DNA of 64,000 bases from Fibrobacteria bacterium (GCA_017881725.1 JADGQO010000026.1:1-64000); one strand, 5' to 3'; positions 25,965 to 35,903 are shown, counted from the first letter of the stretch. Made by a program: numbers and translations. Notes: generated from the letters alone by a model not told the origin.

Positions 25965-27299
25965 ATGCATCTCACGGGATATTATTCATTGCTGTACCAA
26001 TTACCGGTGGGGCTCATCGGATTGAGCCTGATGGTATTCGTGCATGAATTTGGACATTTCATCGTGGCCAAACGCGTGGGCGTGAAGGTGCATACGTTCT
26101 CGATCGGATTCGGGAAGAAATTGATCAAGTGGCGTCGCGGTGACACCGAATATTGCATCTCGGCCATTCCCTTCGGAGGCTATGTCGCCATGGCGGGTGA
26201 AAGTCCCGATGACGGCGGCTACGGCAACACCGATGAATTCCGCATGCGGCCCATTCCGGCCCGGCTGGCCATCGCGGTAGCGGGTCCGGCGGCGAACCTG
26301 CTTTTCGCATTTGTCATCCTGTTCGGACTCTACCTGTATGGAGTTCAAGAACCCAAGACGTCCATGGTGGTGGGCGAAGTGGAAGAGGGTTCCGCCGGCG
26401 AAAAGGCAGGGATCAAACGCGGCGACGAAATCCTGGCCCTGAACGGCAGTCCCGTCAAGGGGTGGGAAGAGTTCATGCAGGAAGTGGCCATGCAAGGCGG
26501 CCATCCCGTGCCCGTGAAAATCCGGCGCAATAACTCCCTGGATACCACCGTGCAAATGACTCCGGAGATGAACCCCAAATTCGGAATCGCGTTGGCGGGC
26601 CTGACCGGCGAGGCCGACGTATTGGTCGCCCAGGTGATGCCCGGCAAACCGGCCGAGGCTGCGGGCCTCAAAGTCGGCGATAAAATTCTCTCCGTAGACG
26701 GCATCCGCATCCCTTCCGCCATGGCTTTGATTGAAATGGTGAACGGATCCAAAGGCGAACCCATCAAATTGGCCCTGGTCCGGGACAGCGTCCAGCAAGT
26801 CAAGGAAATCCGCCCGGTGCTCGATGAGGGAACCAAGCGCTTTATCATCGGCATTTATCCCGGCGTCTCACCGCCTACCGAATTGGTCAAGCGCGGCGTC
26901 GTCGGCGCGATGAAATTGAGCCTGCAAAAAAACGGGGAGTCCGCAACGCTGGTGATTAAAACCTTTTCGGGAATCCTGACGGGCAAGATCAAATTGAAGG
27001 CCTTATCCGGACCCATCGGCATCGTGCAAATGATCGCCGGCAGCCTGCGCCAGAGCTTGCAAAAGTTTCTGGAATTTATGGCCTTGCTCAACACCAACCT
27101 CGCCGTGCTCAATATCCTTCCACTGGCCATCACGGACGGCGGCGTCGTGGTGTTCCTTTTGTTGGAAGCGATTCGTCGTCGCCCGTTGAGCCTAACCACG
27201 CAACATGTCATCAACCGCGTAGGTTTCAGTTTCTTCCTGTTGTTGTTTCTGTTCGTGACCTTTCAGGACATCATCCGCATCCCCTGGTTTCTGAACTGA
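25965..27299 (+). CDS. rseP: Site-2 protease, RseP family
   Basis: A 444-residue membrane zinc protease. The first helix contains HEFGH (His27, Glu28, His31). Two PDZ domains follow (about residues 128-210 and 212-300: GSAGEKAGIKRGDEILALNG and GKPAEAAGLKVGDKILSVDG). The third metal ligand lies in the C-terminal NILPLAITDGG. It cuts transmembrane anti-sigma factors or signal peptide remnants within the inner membrane. Its place after dxr is the common bacterial order. Confidence 0.93.
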   Translation: MHLTGYYSLLYQLPVGLIGLSLMVFVHEFGHFIVAKRVGVKVHTFSIGFGKKLIKWRRGDTEYCISAIPFGGYVAMAGESPDDGGYGNTDEFRMRPIPARLAIAVAGPAANLLFAFVILFGLYLYGVQEPKTSMVVGEVEEGSAGEKAGIKRGDEILALNGSPVKGWEEFMQEVAMQGGHPVPVKIRRNNSLDTTVQMTPEMNPKFGIALAGLTGEADVLVAQVMPGKPAEAAGLKVGDKILSVDGIRIPSAMALIEMVNGSKGEPIKLALVRDSVQQVKEIRPVLDEGTKRFIIGIYPGVSPPTELVKRGVVGAMKLSLQKNGESATLVIKTFSGILTGKIKLKALSGPIGIVQMIAGSLRQSLQKFLEFMALLNTNLAVLNILPLAITDGGVVVFLLLEAIRRRPLSLTTQHVINRVGFSFFLLLFLFVTFQDIIRIPWFLN

Positions 27300-27387
27300 T
27301 GTTACGTGGCCGCGATGCGGTTCCTGGCCCGATGCAAGTCCTAGTCGGCGTCGGATCGGCGGAACCGCTTTCCTATATTTCTCCGCC

Positions 27388-28686
27388 ATGAATATTCTCA
27401 TTATCGGCAACGGCGGACGCGAACACGCCATCGGCCTTAAGCTCTCGCAATCCCCGCAGAAACCCGTTTTGATTTTCGCCCCCGGCAATCCGGGCATGGA
27501 GGAATTGGGCTCCTGTTTTTCGATTTCCACGGATGATTTCCGAGGCCTGATCACCCTGGCGCAAACCCAGAAGGTGGACCTGACCGTGGTCGGACCGGAA
27601 CAGCCCTTGGTCGGAGGAATCGTCGACGCTTTCCACGCCCAGGGCCTCAAGATTTTCGGGCCCACCCAGGCGGCAGCGGCTTTGGAAGGAAGCAAAGCCT
27701 TCTCCAAGGACTTTATGGGCCGCCATGGAATTCCCACCGCGCATTATCGGACTTTCCGCGCCTTGGAGCCGGCGCGAGCGCACTTGCGAGAGGTCGGCGC
27801 GCCCATCGTCATCAAGGCCAGCGGCCTGGCGGGCGGCAAGGGAGCCGTTGTTTGTATGACCATCCCGGAAGCCGAATCGGCCTTGCAGTCCATGTTGGGA
27901 CCCAAAGCGATTTTCGGAGCCGCCGGTTCTGAAGTGGTCATGGAGGAATTCATGGAAGGCGAAGAGGCCTCGCTGTTCGCGCTCACGGACGGAAAGGATT
28001 TTGTATTGCTACCGTCCGCGCAGGATCATAAGCGCATCGGCGACGGCGATACCGGGCCCAATACCGGCGGCATGGGGGCTTATTCGCCCGCTCCCATCAT
28101 GACCCCGGAACTGCTGGAAATCGTTTCCAAAACCATAGTCGCGCCCACGTTGCAGGGAATGCGCGAAGAGGGCGTCCCGTACCAGGGCATCCTTTTCGTA
28201 GGCTTGATGATGACGCGTCAGGGCCCGAAGGTCGTGGAGTACAATTGCCGCCTGGGAGATCCTGAAACCCAAGCGGTTTTGCCGATTCTACAAGAAGATT
28301 TTTTGGATTTGATTTTAGCTGCCGTGGAAGGGCGTATAGGCCAAATCGTCTTACAACCCTCGCAGCAATGGGCCGCAGTTGTGGTCATGGCTTCCAAAGG
28401 CTACCCCGGACCGTACGAAACCGGCATACCGATTCATGGCCTGGACCAGGCCGGAAGTAATTCGGCCGGATTACTTCCGGATGCGCATGCCGTCCACGCG
28501 GGTACACGCTATATGCAGGAAAAACTGGTTACCGGCGGCGGTCGGGTATTAGGCATGGTCGGACAAGGTCCATCTCTCGAGGCGGCCATCCGGGCGGCGT
28601 ATACGGCAGTCTCCAAAGTCGAATTCGCAGGCATGCAATATCGCCGCGATATCGGTAAAAAAGGCCTGTCGAGAATGGTCTCCTAA
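27388..28686 (+). CDS. purD: Phosphoribosylamine-glycine ligase
   Basis: A 432-residue ATP-grasp ligase for the second step of purine synthesis, joining phosphoribosylamine with glycine. Key segments are NILIIGNGGREHAIGLKL, PGNPGMEELG, the ATP-grasp parts VIKASGLAGGKGAVV and EEFMEGEEASLFALTDG, the loop DHKRIGDGDTGPNTGGMGAYSPAP, and VVEYNCRLGDPETQ. Length is normal. It is followed 5 bases later by the DUF3108 gene, probably on the same transcript. Confidence 0.96.
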   Translation: MNILIIGNGGREHAIGLKLSQSPQKPVLIFAPGNPGMEELGSCFSISTDDFRGLITLAQTQKVDLTVVGPEQPLVGGIVDAFHAQGLKIFGPTQAAAALEGSKAFSKDFMGRHGIPTAHYRTFRALEPARAHLREVGAPIVIKASGLAGGKGAVVCMTIPEAESALQSMLGPKAIFGAAGSEVVMEEFMEGEEASLFALTDGKDFVLLPSAQDHKRIGDGDTGPNTGGMGAYSPAPIMTPELLEIVSKTIVAPTLQGMREEGVPYQGILFVGLMMTRQGPKVVEYNCRLGDPETQAVLPILQEDFLDLILAAVEGRIGQIVLQPSQQWAAVVVMASKGYPGPYETGIPIHGLDQAGSNSAGLLPDAHAVHAGTRYMQEKLVTGGGRVLGMVGQGPSLEAAIRAAYTAVSKVEFAGMQYRRDIGKKGLSRMVS

Positions 28687-28691
28687 CCGGC

Positions 28692-29639
28692 ATGACTGAC
28701 CCCAACGGTCCGGAACGTTCCTCTCGCTCCGGTTTTCTCCGCAGCCGTTCCCGCCCTCGACTGAGGTCGATCATTTTCACTTGCGTCGTGGTGGTGACTC
28801 TCCCCTTCCAAACCACCTGGTCTAGAGCCCAAACCGCTCCCGCAACCCCGTCTCAAACCGCAAAACCTGTTCTGGTCGAAAAGCGCAAAGTCACTCATTC
28901 ACCCACCACCTTAAAAACCGAATTCGAACCCATTGCGAGTCCAAAGGACTCCCTGCCCGTTCCCTTGCGAAAGCTGGACCAAAAAGCCTTGCAGGCGCCG
29001 GAAAAACTGCTTTTCGACATCATTTGGGGGGGATGGAGTTTCAGTTGGATCAATGCCGGGCAAGCCACGCTGGAATTGTTGCCCACGGATAAACCCTATC
29101 AGTGGAAAATCCAATCGCTGGCCCGCGGAAACAGTTTTTTCCAATCTTTTTATCCGGTTCAAGATACCGTCGCGTCCATCATTGATGCCCGGGGAATTTA
29201 CCCCGTCCGTTTCGAAAAACATTTGCATGAGGGCACTTATAATGCCCATATAACGGCCTCGTATGACCAAAATTTGCATGTATTGCGCACCCAGGATACC
29301 TCGTTATCGATAGACCCCTTTACCCATGACGTCTTGTCCGCTTTTTATTTCATCCGCACCCAAAAGCTGAAAGTCGGCGACAGTCTGGAATTGGCCGCCG
29401 TTTCCGGAAAGAAGAAATACAATCTCAAAGTGCTTTGCCATGGACGGGAGGACGTCGAGGTTCCCGCAGGCAAGTTCCATACCCTGGTGGTTGAACCGGT
29501 TTTAAAAGAAGACGGCCTTTTCAAAGCCAAGGGTAAATTGACGATTTGGGTAACCGACGACGAAGCGCATATGCCCGTCAAAATGCAGAGCAAAATCCCC
29601 GTCGGATCCATAAAAGCCGAACTGGTTTCCAAGGGATAA
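28692..29639 (+). CDS. DUF3108 family exported protein
   Basis: A 315-residue protein with a basic N-terminus and a single hydrophobic helix (about residues 24-42) serving as signal or anchor, then a low-complexity linker and a DUF3108 domain from about residue 105 (EKLLFDIIWGGWSFSWINAGQATLEL, VEVPAGKFHTLVVEPVL, GKLTIWVTDDEAHMPVKMQS). This family forms beta-barrel-like periplasmic proteins of unknown function, often conserved in Gram-negative genomes. It lies 5 bases after purD. Confidence 0.8.
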   Translation: MTDPNGPERSSRSGFLRSRSRPRLRSIIFTCVVVVTLPFQTTWSRAQTAPATPSQTAKPVLVEKRKVTHSPTTLKTEFEPIASPKDSLPVPLRKLDQKALQAPEKLLFDIIWGGWSFSWINAGQATLELLPTDKPYQWKIQSLARGNSFFQSFYPVQDTVASIIDARGIYPVRFEKHLHEGTYNAHITASYDQNLHVLRTQDTSLSIDPFTHDVLSAFYFIRTQKLKVGDSLELAAVSGKKKYNLKVLCHGREDVEVPAGKFHTLVVEPVLKEDGLFKAKGKLTIWVTDDEAHMPVKMQSKIPVGSIKAELVSKG

Positions 29640-29738
29640 ACGCCCTCCCTCAATCCCTGTCCCTGTTTCCCTGACTCGAACTCTGGTTGGGCTCTTTAGC
29701 ACGGCGCTTGGAAATTAATCGATGTTATATGGAAATCG

Positions 29739-29747
29739 TGTTATATT
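29739..29747 (+). promoter_or_regulatory. Candidate extended -10 promoter of the H1-like gene
   Basis: TGT followed by TATATT at 29739-29747, 46 bases before the start; AGGAG lies 7 bases before the ATG. No fitting -35. Confidence 0.35.
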
Positions 29748-29792
29748 CCTTCATCATAAGCTGCATCGAATCTTCCAACCCAGGAGACGCCC

Positions 29793-30449
29793 ATGACCGA
29801 CTCGCATATGGATGATATTCAAGATGACAAACCCCTCTCCGGCGATTCCGGCCCGGCCCAGGAGATCGAAGAGGAGTTCGAGGAAGAAAGCGCCCTGCCG
29901 GCTGCGCCCGTGAGTACCGCGGCCGATAAGGACGAGGATGATTTATGGGATTCGGACGACGAAGAGGAAGCCGGTGAAGCCGCCGGATCCGCTGCCGCCG
30001 AACCCGCGATGCCGACGACCACTGCGAAGAAAGCCGCCGCGACCAAGAAGGTCGCCGCCGTGAAAAAATCCGCGCCAGCTAAAAAAGCCCCCCCTGCCAA
30101 AAAACCAGCGCCGGTTAAAAAAGCTTCCGCCGGCAAAAAAGCCGCGCCCGCTAAAAAAGCCGGGTCCGCCAAGAAAGCGGTAGCCCCTAAGGCAACAGCC
30201 AAGAAATCCGCACCGGCTAAAAAAGCCGCCCCGAAAGCCAAAGCGAAGGGAAAAGGTCCCGCCAAAAAGACGGGGCCCGTCCAAAGGCCGGGGGCCGCAA
30301 AAAAGGCTGGACCGATAAAAAAAGCCGGGGCCGCAAAAAAAGCGGCCCCGAAATCCAAGGCAAAAGGCAAAGCACCCGCGAAGAAAGCCGCACCCAAGCC
30401 GAAAGCAAAAGCCAAAAGCGTCGGCAAGGGAAAGAAAAAGAAGAAGTAA
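29793..30449 (+). CDS. Histone H1-like lysine/alanine-rich DNA-binding protein
   Basis: A 218-residue protein in two halves: an acidic N-terminal part (residues 1-75, many Glu/Asp) and a strongly basic tail (about 80-218) of repeated KKA, PAKKA and KAKGKAPAKK units. Such tails resemble eukaryotic H1 and bacterial Hc1-like proteins, which bind and compact DNA without a fixed fold. The acidic half is unusual and may regulate binding or recruit partners (inference). It has its own candidate promoter and a strong terminator. The repeats give long antisense frames that I do not call. Confidence 0.75.
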   Translation: MTDSHMDDIQDDKPLSGDSGPAQEIEEEFEEESALPAAPVSTAADKDEDDLWDSDDEEEAGEAAGSAAAEPAMPTTTAKKAAATKKVAAVKKSAPAKKAPPAKKPAPVKKASAGKKAAPAKKAGSAKKAVAPKATAKKSAPAKKAAPKAKAKGKGPAKKTGPVQRPGAAKKAGPIKKAGAAKKAAPKSKAKGKAPAKKAAPKPKAKAKSVGKGKKKKK

Positions 30450-30482
30450 CTTAGACGTTACCCTATCCACTCTTCAAAATGG

Positions 30483-30520
30483 AAAAGCCCCTTCAGTGAA
30501 AATTGGAGGGGCTTTTATTT
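30483..30520. terminator. Bidirectional intrinsic terminator
   Basis: A 10-bp perfect stem (30483-30492 with 30507-30516), extended by three more pairs including one G-T, with an 8-base loop. T-rich on the plus side and T-rich on the minus strand because the stem starts with AAAA. It sits between the convergent H1-like and kinase genes and can serve both. Confidence 0.85.
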
Positions 30521-30553
30521 GGGGCGGTTCCAGTAAACCGTTGGCTTCCGCCG

Positions 30554-32668
30554 TTATCGGAACAACCGGAACCGGAGCGTCTTTTCTCCCGGAGCCAGGT
30601 TCACCACCGTGTCAATGGTAGGAAAGCTGCGGTGGGTCACTTCAACCTTGTGCCGACCGACTGATAATTCCTTGTCCTTCACGGGCGTCGTCCCGATGAA
30701 ACGGCCATCCACGATGACCTCGGCGAAGGGTGGTGCCGAGGTGACGGTCAGGACGGCTTTTGCCGAAGTTCCCCCGGTGGGTTTGTCATTTCCGGTCCCA
30801 GGACCCTTACCGGAATTTCCGGTAGCGGCGTTTTCAACGCCCGTTGCCGCTCCCGGAGCAGGCTTTCCGTCGTGGCTTGAAGGCGTCTTCTGCGCGGACT
30901 GCACGGCCCCATTGTTTTCGGCGGTCATGCCGTCGCCATTGGTTGGGGAATGCTTTTCCGTAGTCGGGTTGCCGCCGGCCGATTTGCCCTGGAGCCCTTC
31001 CGCGGATGCGCCGGCCGCGGCCGAGGCTGCGGCCGCGCCTGAGGAACCGCCATTGGCTGCGGGGCCGGATGCGGGCGAGACGATGATGTCCGCGGCGCTA
31101 ACCTTGGTTTCATTCCCGACCACGATGGCCTTGACGGAGGTTTGCCCGGGCTTTTGACCCCATACTTCTCCATCTTGCACGGACGCGATGCTCGGATCGG
31201 CGCTTTCCCAGCGGATGGAGACGGTCGCCTCCGGCGGTTTGACGTCGACGAGGAATTTTCTTTTTTCACCGGAATGCAGTTCCATGGAACCGGGTTGCAA
31301 TGCGATCGCGGTAACACTTACGTTACGGGGTGCGGAAGGTTCCGAGGCGTTCCCCGCCCCGCTCTGGCCTCCGCCGCCGTGACGCATAGCCAAAATCAGG
31401 GCCGTCACCAGCAGGACGAATCCGAGCGCTCCGGCGCCGACCCACAGGCCGAGATTTTTTCCCCGGCTCGGGCCGCCGCGCGACCCCGTTCCGCGAGCAT
31501 TTCCCCGCTGCGATTCCCCGTCCCCGAAATCCATGTCCTCTTCCGGCGCGCCGGCCTGCCAAGTTCCGGGTTTGGATTTTGCCGCCGCATCCGATTTCGA
31601 TCCCGGACCGGATTTTATTCCCGTTCCGGATTTGACTTCCGCTTCCAACGAATCGCCGTCATCGGATTTTGACTTTTCGAATTTCATTCCGGGCTTCAAC
31701 GGCGCCTTGGCTTTCGATCCCAAGTCGTCCGGGCCCGGCGCGGGGGTCAAATCGATAACGGTTTGATTGCCCATCTTGCCGATGGTTTCCAGGAACTCCT
31801 TGCTGAGGTCGGTGGGATCCAGCATTCCCTGTTGGTTCAAATACGTCCGCAATTGCAAGGACAACCAACGCGCGCCTTTGCCGCGATTCTCCGGGGCCTT
31901 TTGCAACAACGTCTCGACCAGGTTTTCCAAAACCGGATCCACGTCCGGGATAATGGTGCCCAGGGACGCGTGGGGCATATCGCAAATGTTGCGCATGATG
32001 GTCGGAATGTTGGGACCCGAAAAAGGCTTCCGGCCGCTCAGGCAATAATAAAAGACCGCTCCGAGGGAAAACATGTCGGTTTGATGCGTCGGCTTTGAGC
32101 CATCGATTTGTTCCGGCGACATGAAATTGGGCGACCCGAGAATGCTGCCCGTAGCCGTCAGGTTCTGCTCGCTGATATGCGCGATGCCGAAATCCGCGAT
32201 CTTCAGTTTTCCTTCCGACGTGAACATCATGTTCTCGGGCTTGATATCGCGATGTACGACGTTGAATTTTTCGGCCGTCGACAAACCTTCCGCGGATTGT
32301 AAAATCACGGCGGCGCACACTTTGGGATCCATCGGCTGACCGCCCAGAAGATTCAGGACGAATTGCAGGTTCGGGCCATCGATATATTCCATGACCAGGT
32401 ATTGTTGGCCGTCCTCCAGGCCGTAGTCGAAAATCTCCACGATATTGGGATTGCGCAGGCTGGCGGCGGTTTTAGCCTCCACGGTGAAACGATCCAGCAG
32501 GTTGGAGTTGCTGGACAAATGGGAATGGATGACCTTGATCGCCACCATGCGGTTCAACGAGGGATCCTCAGCCAAATAAACCGTCGCCATCGCCCCTTGG
32601 CCCAATTTGGTCAAGGCGTTGTATCGTCCAAATTTTTGTTGGGTTGTGCCCTTGCTCGCTTTTGCCAT
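30554..32668 (-). CDS. Transmembrane Ser/Thr protein kinase with Big2-like and PEGA domains
   Basis: A 704-residue protein. A PknB-type kinase domain covers residues 14-280: P-loop GQGAMATV at 23-30, Lys45, Glu64, HRD at 139-141 and DFG at 159-161, followed by GSPNFMSPEQ. A charged linker and a membrane helix near residue 405 (GLWVGAGALGFVLLVTALILA) come next. The exported part has a bacterial Ig-like Big2 segment (MELHSGEKRKFLVDVKPPEATVSIRWES), a long Ala/Gly/Ser-rich linker and a C-terminal PEGA domain (PPFAEVIVDGRFIGTTPV). It is divergent from clpV. By analogy with PpkA-Fha regulation it may control T6SS activity with the FHA protein at 59754; this is inference. Confidence 0.88.
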   Translation of the reverse strand: MAKASKGTTQQKFGRYNALTKLGQGAMATVYLAEDPSLNRMVAIKVIHSHLSSNSNLLDRFTVEAKTAASLRNPNIVEIFDYGLEDGQQYLVMEYIDGPNLQFVLNLLGGQPMDPKVCAAVILQSAEGLSTAEKFNVVHRDIKPENMMFTSEGKLKIADFGIAHISEQNLTATGSILGSPNFMSPEQIDGSKPTHQTDMFSLGAVFYYCLSGRKPFSGPNIPTIMRNICDMPHASLGTIIPDVDPVLENLVETLLQKAPENRGKGARWLSLQLRTYLNQQGMLDPTDLSKEFLETIGKMGNQTVIDLTPAPGPDDLGSKAKAPLKPGMKFEKSKSDDGDSLEAEVKSGTGIKSGPGSKSDAAAKSKPGTWQAGAPEEDMDFGDGESQRGNARGTGSRGGPSRGKNLGLWVGAGALGFVLLVTALILAMRHGGGGQSGAGNASEPSAPRNVSVTAIALQPGSMELHSGEKRKFLVDVKPPEATVSIRWESADPSIASVQDGEVWGQKPGQTSVKAIVVGNETKVSAADIIVSPASGPAANGGSSGAAAASAAAGASAEGLQGKSAGGNPTTEKHSPTNGDGMTAENNGAVQSAQKTPSSHDGKPAPGAATGVENAATGNSGKGPGTGNDKPTGGTSAKAVLTVTSAPPFAEVIVDGRFIGTTPVKDKELSVGRHKVEVTHRSFPTIDTVVNLAPGEKTLRFRLFR

Positions 32669-32844
32669 GCTGGGTGCGGAGCCAATGTTGAAACATCGCT
32701 GGTGGGCCGGAACAGCCCCGATACCGCCCTTTCATCCCGAAATTTAAAATACTTGCCCCTTCTTGCGGGCATGTCCCCGGGGGGAACGGGCTTTTTTTAA
32801 CTTTTTGAAGCCAAACGGTCCCGTAACCTCGACTGGAGATCCGC

Positions 32845-35718
32845 ATGATTGCCAATTCTGTCCGAGCGATTCTCGAAAAGCTGAATAAATACACCAAGAG
32901 CCTGCTCGAGGGCTCGGTCGGTTCCGCCGTCAATCGCTCTCATTATGAAATCACCCACAGTCACTTGCTGCTCCAGGCTTTGGAAGATGGCAAAGGCGAT
33001 CTCTCGTACATCCTGGCCTATTTTAAAATCAACGAAGGCTTGTTTAAGAACGCGTTGCAGCAGGAATTGAAAGAGCTGCGCATGGGCAATACGGGACGGC
33101 CCGTGTTCTCGCCGACCTTCATGGATTTACTCGAAGCGGGTTGGGCCGAGTCCTCCCTCAATCTCGGCCAGCCGGAAGTACGCGTGGCCGGAATCGTGCT
33201 GGCGCTGAGGAAGCGCGCAGCGTCCATGTCGCGCGGCTTGGCGGACCAACTCGCCTTGATCAATGTGGAGACCTTGATTGGCAAATTCTCCGAGATTACG
33301 GCCCACTCCAAGGAAACGGCCGACGCGCCCCAGGGGGCCGAACGCAGCGCCGACGGCTCGGCGGCGGAAGGTTCCAATCTCCAACGCTTCACGGTGAATT
33401 TCACCGAGATGGCCCGCAAGGGAAAAGTCGATCCGATTTTCGGCCGCGACAATGAAATCCGCATGGTCATCGACATCCTCTCGCGCCGCCGCAAGAACAA
33501 CCCCATCATGGTAGGCGAAGCGGGTGTGGGCAAGACGGCCGTCATCGAAGGACTCGCGCTGCGCATCGCGCAAGGACAGGTACCGGACATCCTGAAGAAC
33601 GTGGAAATCCGGGGCCTCGACATGGGCCTCATGGCCGCCGGCGCGGGCGTGCGCGGCGAATTCGAAAACCGTTTGAAAGGCGTGATCAAGGAAGTGAAAT
33701 CCTCGGCCACGCCGGTGATTCTTTTCATCGACGAAACCCACACCATCATCGGCGCCGGCGGCGAAGCGGGACAGAACGACGCGGCCAACCTGCTCAAGCC
33801 GGAAATGGCCCGCGGCGAATTGAAAATCATGGGCGCGACGACGATCACGGAGTTCAGAAAGTATTTCGAAAAGGATCCGGCCATGGCCCGCCGCTTCCAA
33901 ATGGTGCGCGTGGAGGAACCGGATCCGGAAACCGCCGCCATCATGTTGCGCGGCTTGCGCACCAACTACGAAAAATTCCACGGCGTCAAGATCACGTACG
34001 AAGGCGTGAAGGCCGCTTGCGAACTCTCGCACAAATACATCGCCGGACGGCAATTGCCGGATAAGGCCGTGGACCTGCTTGATACCGCAGCAGCGCGCGT
34101 GAAGATGGGACTGACTTCCAAGCCCCCGGTGTTGGTGAATCTGGAACAAGCCGTCGAGAATTTGAAAATCGAAATCATCTCGTTGGAAAAAGATTTGGCC
34201 AACGGCATTTTGCCGGACACGGAAGGCTTGGAAAAGGCCCGCACGCGCCTGGAATTGGCCCAAGCGGAAGCCGCCGAAGTCGAAGCGCGTTGGACCATCG
34301 AGCTCAACGCCGTCAAGGAAATCATCGCCATGCAGGATCAGCTGACCGCAGGTCAGCCGCTGAGCTCTTCTGCTCAGTCGCTGTCCGCCGGGAAGCCCGC
34401 GCCGGCCGCGGGAGCCGCGGTCGCGGGAGCCACAGATGCGAAATCCGCGGACGGCAAAGACGCCGCAACGCCGCTGACCGCCGAAGAGGAAGCGACCCTC
34501 CGCAAACAAATGGATTTCAAATGGAAAGCGCTGGAAGAATTGCAGGGTGAGACGCCCATGGTGCACGCACATGTAGGCCGTGAAGTCATCGCGCAAATCA
34601 TCGGGGAATGGACCGGCATCCCGGCGGGCAGCATGCTGAAGAACGAAGCGCAATCCCTGATCGATTTGGACAAGACCATCAATGAGCGCGTGGTGGGCCA
34701 GGAAAAAGGCGTGGCGGAAATTGCCTCCACGCTACGCAGCGCCAAGCTGGGCTTGGGCAATCCGGAAGCGCCCATGGGCGTGTTCCTGGTCACCGGCCCG
34801 TCCGGCGTGGGTAAAACCGAGGTGGCCCGCGCCATTTCCGACATCCTTTTCGGCGGCGAGAAATTCGTCGTCACCATCAACATGAGCGAATACCAGGACA
34901 GCATGTCCATCACGCAGTTGAAAGGCGCCAGCGCGGGTTACGTCGGTTACGGAGACGGCGGCGTGCTCACGGAAGGCGTGCGCAAGCGGCCTTACACGGT
35001 CGTCATCCTGGACGAAGTGGAAAAGGCGCATAAAGACGTCCTCAACATGTTCTACCAGGTTTTCGACAAGGGCATCCTGCGCGACGGCGAAGGCCGCGAC
35101 ATCAGCTTCCGCAACACGGTCATCATCATGACCAGCAATCTGGGCCTGGACACCATCACGCGCATCCATGCCGAAGGCAGCGCCAACACGCTCGACGATT
35201 ACCGCCAAGCTATTTTGCAGGAGCTGACCGATCATTTCGCACCCGCCCTGCTCGCCCGTTGCAAAGTCGTGCCCTTCCTCCCGCTGGATTCGGACGTACT
35301 GAAACGCATCGTGTTCCTCAAGCTCATGAAGCTCGGCAAGCGTCTCATGGATAAGCACAAGCTGGCCTTCGCCGTGGCGCCGGAAGTGGTCCGCGACATC
35401 GTCATGCTGTGCACCACGTCGCAAAGCGGAGCGCGCAATATCGATACCATCATCGACCAGCGGCTGATGCCGGAAATCACCAAGCATTTGCTTTTGCATA
35501 TGGCCGAAGGTTCGACTTACACGCATCTTTTCCTGTCCTCGGACGATAAGGGCGGATTCAATTGCTCCTTCTCCGTGGGCGATTTCCAGATGCCGGAGCG
35601 TAACGAGGACGGCTCCATCGTCGATAACGGCGATGGCTCAACGAGCGAAGATACCACGGGCGATGACACCTTGGTCATGGAACGCAGCGGCACGGACACG
35701 TCGGAACAGCCGGAGTAG
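32845..35718 (+). CDS. tssH: T6SS ClpV/TssH disassembly ATPase
   Basis: A 957-residue AAA+ ATPase. The N-terminal domain (1-150, LEGSVGSAVNRSHYEITHSHLLLQALED) matches ClpV rather than ClpB in its HYE and LLEAGW patterns. The first AAA+ domain has Walker A GEAGVGKT at 224-231 and Walker B with Asp296/Glu297; the second has GPSGVGKT at 651-658. The middle coiled coil contains an Ala/Gly-rich insertion (about residues 505-545). The C-terminus has an acidic tail. ClpV pulls apart contracted TssB/TssC sheaths to recycle the secretion machine. None of the sheath genes lies in this window. Confidence 0.88.
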   Translation: MIANSVRAILEKLNKYTKSLLEGSVGSAVNRSHYEITHSHLLLQALEDGKGDLSYILAYFKINEGLFKNALQQELKELRMGNTGRPVFSPTFMDLLEAGWAESSLNLGQPEVRVAGIVLALRKRAASMSRGLADQLALINVETLIGKFSEITAHSKETADAPQGAERSADGSAAEGSNLQRFTVNFTEMARKGKVDPIFGRDNEIRMVIDILSRRRKNNPIMVGEAGVGKTAVIEGLALRIAQGQVPDILKNVEIRGLDMGLMAAGAGVRGEFENRLKGVIKEVKSSATPVILFIDETHTIIGAGGEAGQNDAANLLKPEMARGELKIMGATTITEFRKYFEKDPAMARRFQMVRVEEPDPETAAIMLRGLRTNYEKFHGVKITYEGVKAACELSHKYIAGRQLPDKAVDLLDTAAARVKMGLTSKPPVLVNLEQAVENLKIEIISLEKDLANGILPDTEGLEKARTRLELAQAEAAEVEARWTIELNAVKEIIAMQDQLTAGQPLSSSAQSLSAGKPAPAAGAAVAGATDAKSADGKDAATPLTAEEEATLRKQMDFKWKALEELQGETPMVHAHVGREVIAQIIGEWTGIPAGSMLKNEAQSLIDLDKTINERVVGQEKGVAEIASTLRSAKLGLGNPEAPMGVFLVTGPSGVGKTEVARAISDILFGGEKFVVTINMSEYQDSMSITQLKGASAGYVGYGDGGVLTEGVRKRPYTVVILDEVEKAHKDVLNMFYQVFDKGILRDGEGRDISFRNTVIIMTSNLGLDTITRIHAEGSANTLDDYRQAILQELTDHFAPALLARCKVVPFLPLDSDVLKRIVFLKLMKLGKRLMDKHKLAFAVAPEVVRDIVMLCTTSQSGARNIDTIIDQRLMPEITKHLLLHMAEGSTYTHLFLSSDDKGGFNCSFSVGDFQMPERNEDGSIVDNGDGSTSEDTTGDDTLVMERSGTDTSEQPE

Positions 35719-35903
35719 CCAAAGTTCGAACGCATCGGGAGCGCCACAACCTTCGGCGTCGTCGCGCGCTGCGGGTGCGCGCCGCGCCTTTCGGATGCGG
35801 AACGGATTTTGGGAACGCTGGATTGCAGCCCATTGACTGTGACCGGCATCACGTCTTCGGCCGCTGGATTTTATTTCTTTTAGTGTCGAATCACATTTTC
35901 CGG

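Noticed and set aside
29819-30470. Phe/Gly/Leu-rich antisense frames opposite the H1-like gene
   Set aside because: They are the complement of AAG- and GCC-rich codons; hydrophobic runs are an artefact.
33127-34653. 508-codon open frame antisense to clpV
   Set aside because: The sense frame has both Walker motifs and full ClpV architecture; the antisense product shows no family.
35780-35800. GCGCGC inverted repeat downstream of clpV
   Set aside because: A GC-rich stem without a T tract; not convincing as a terminator.
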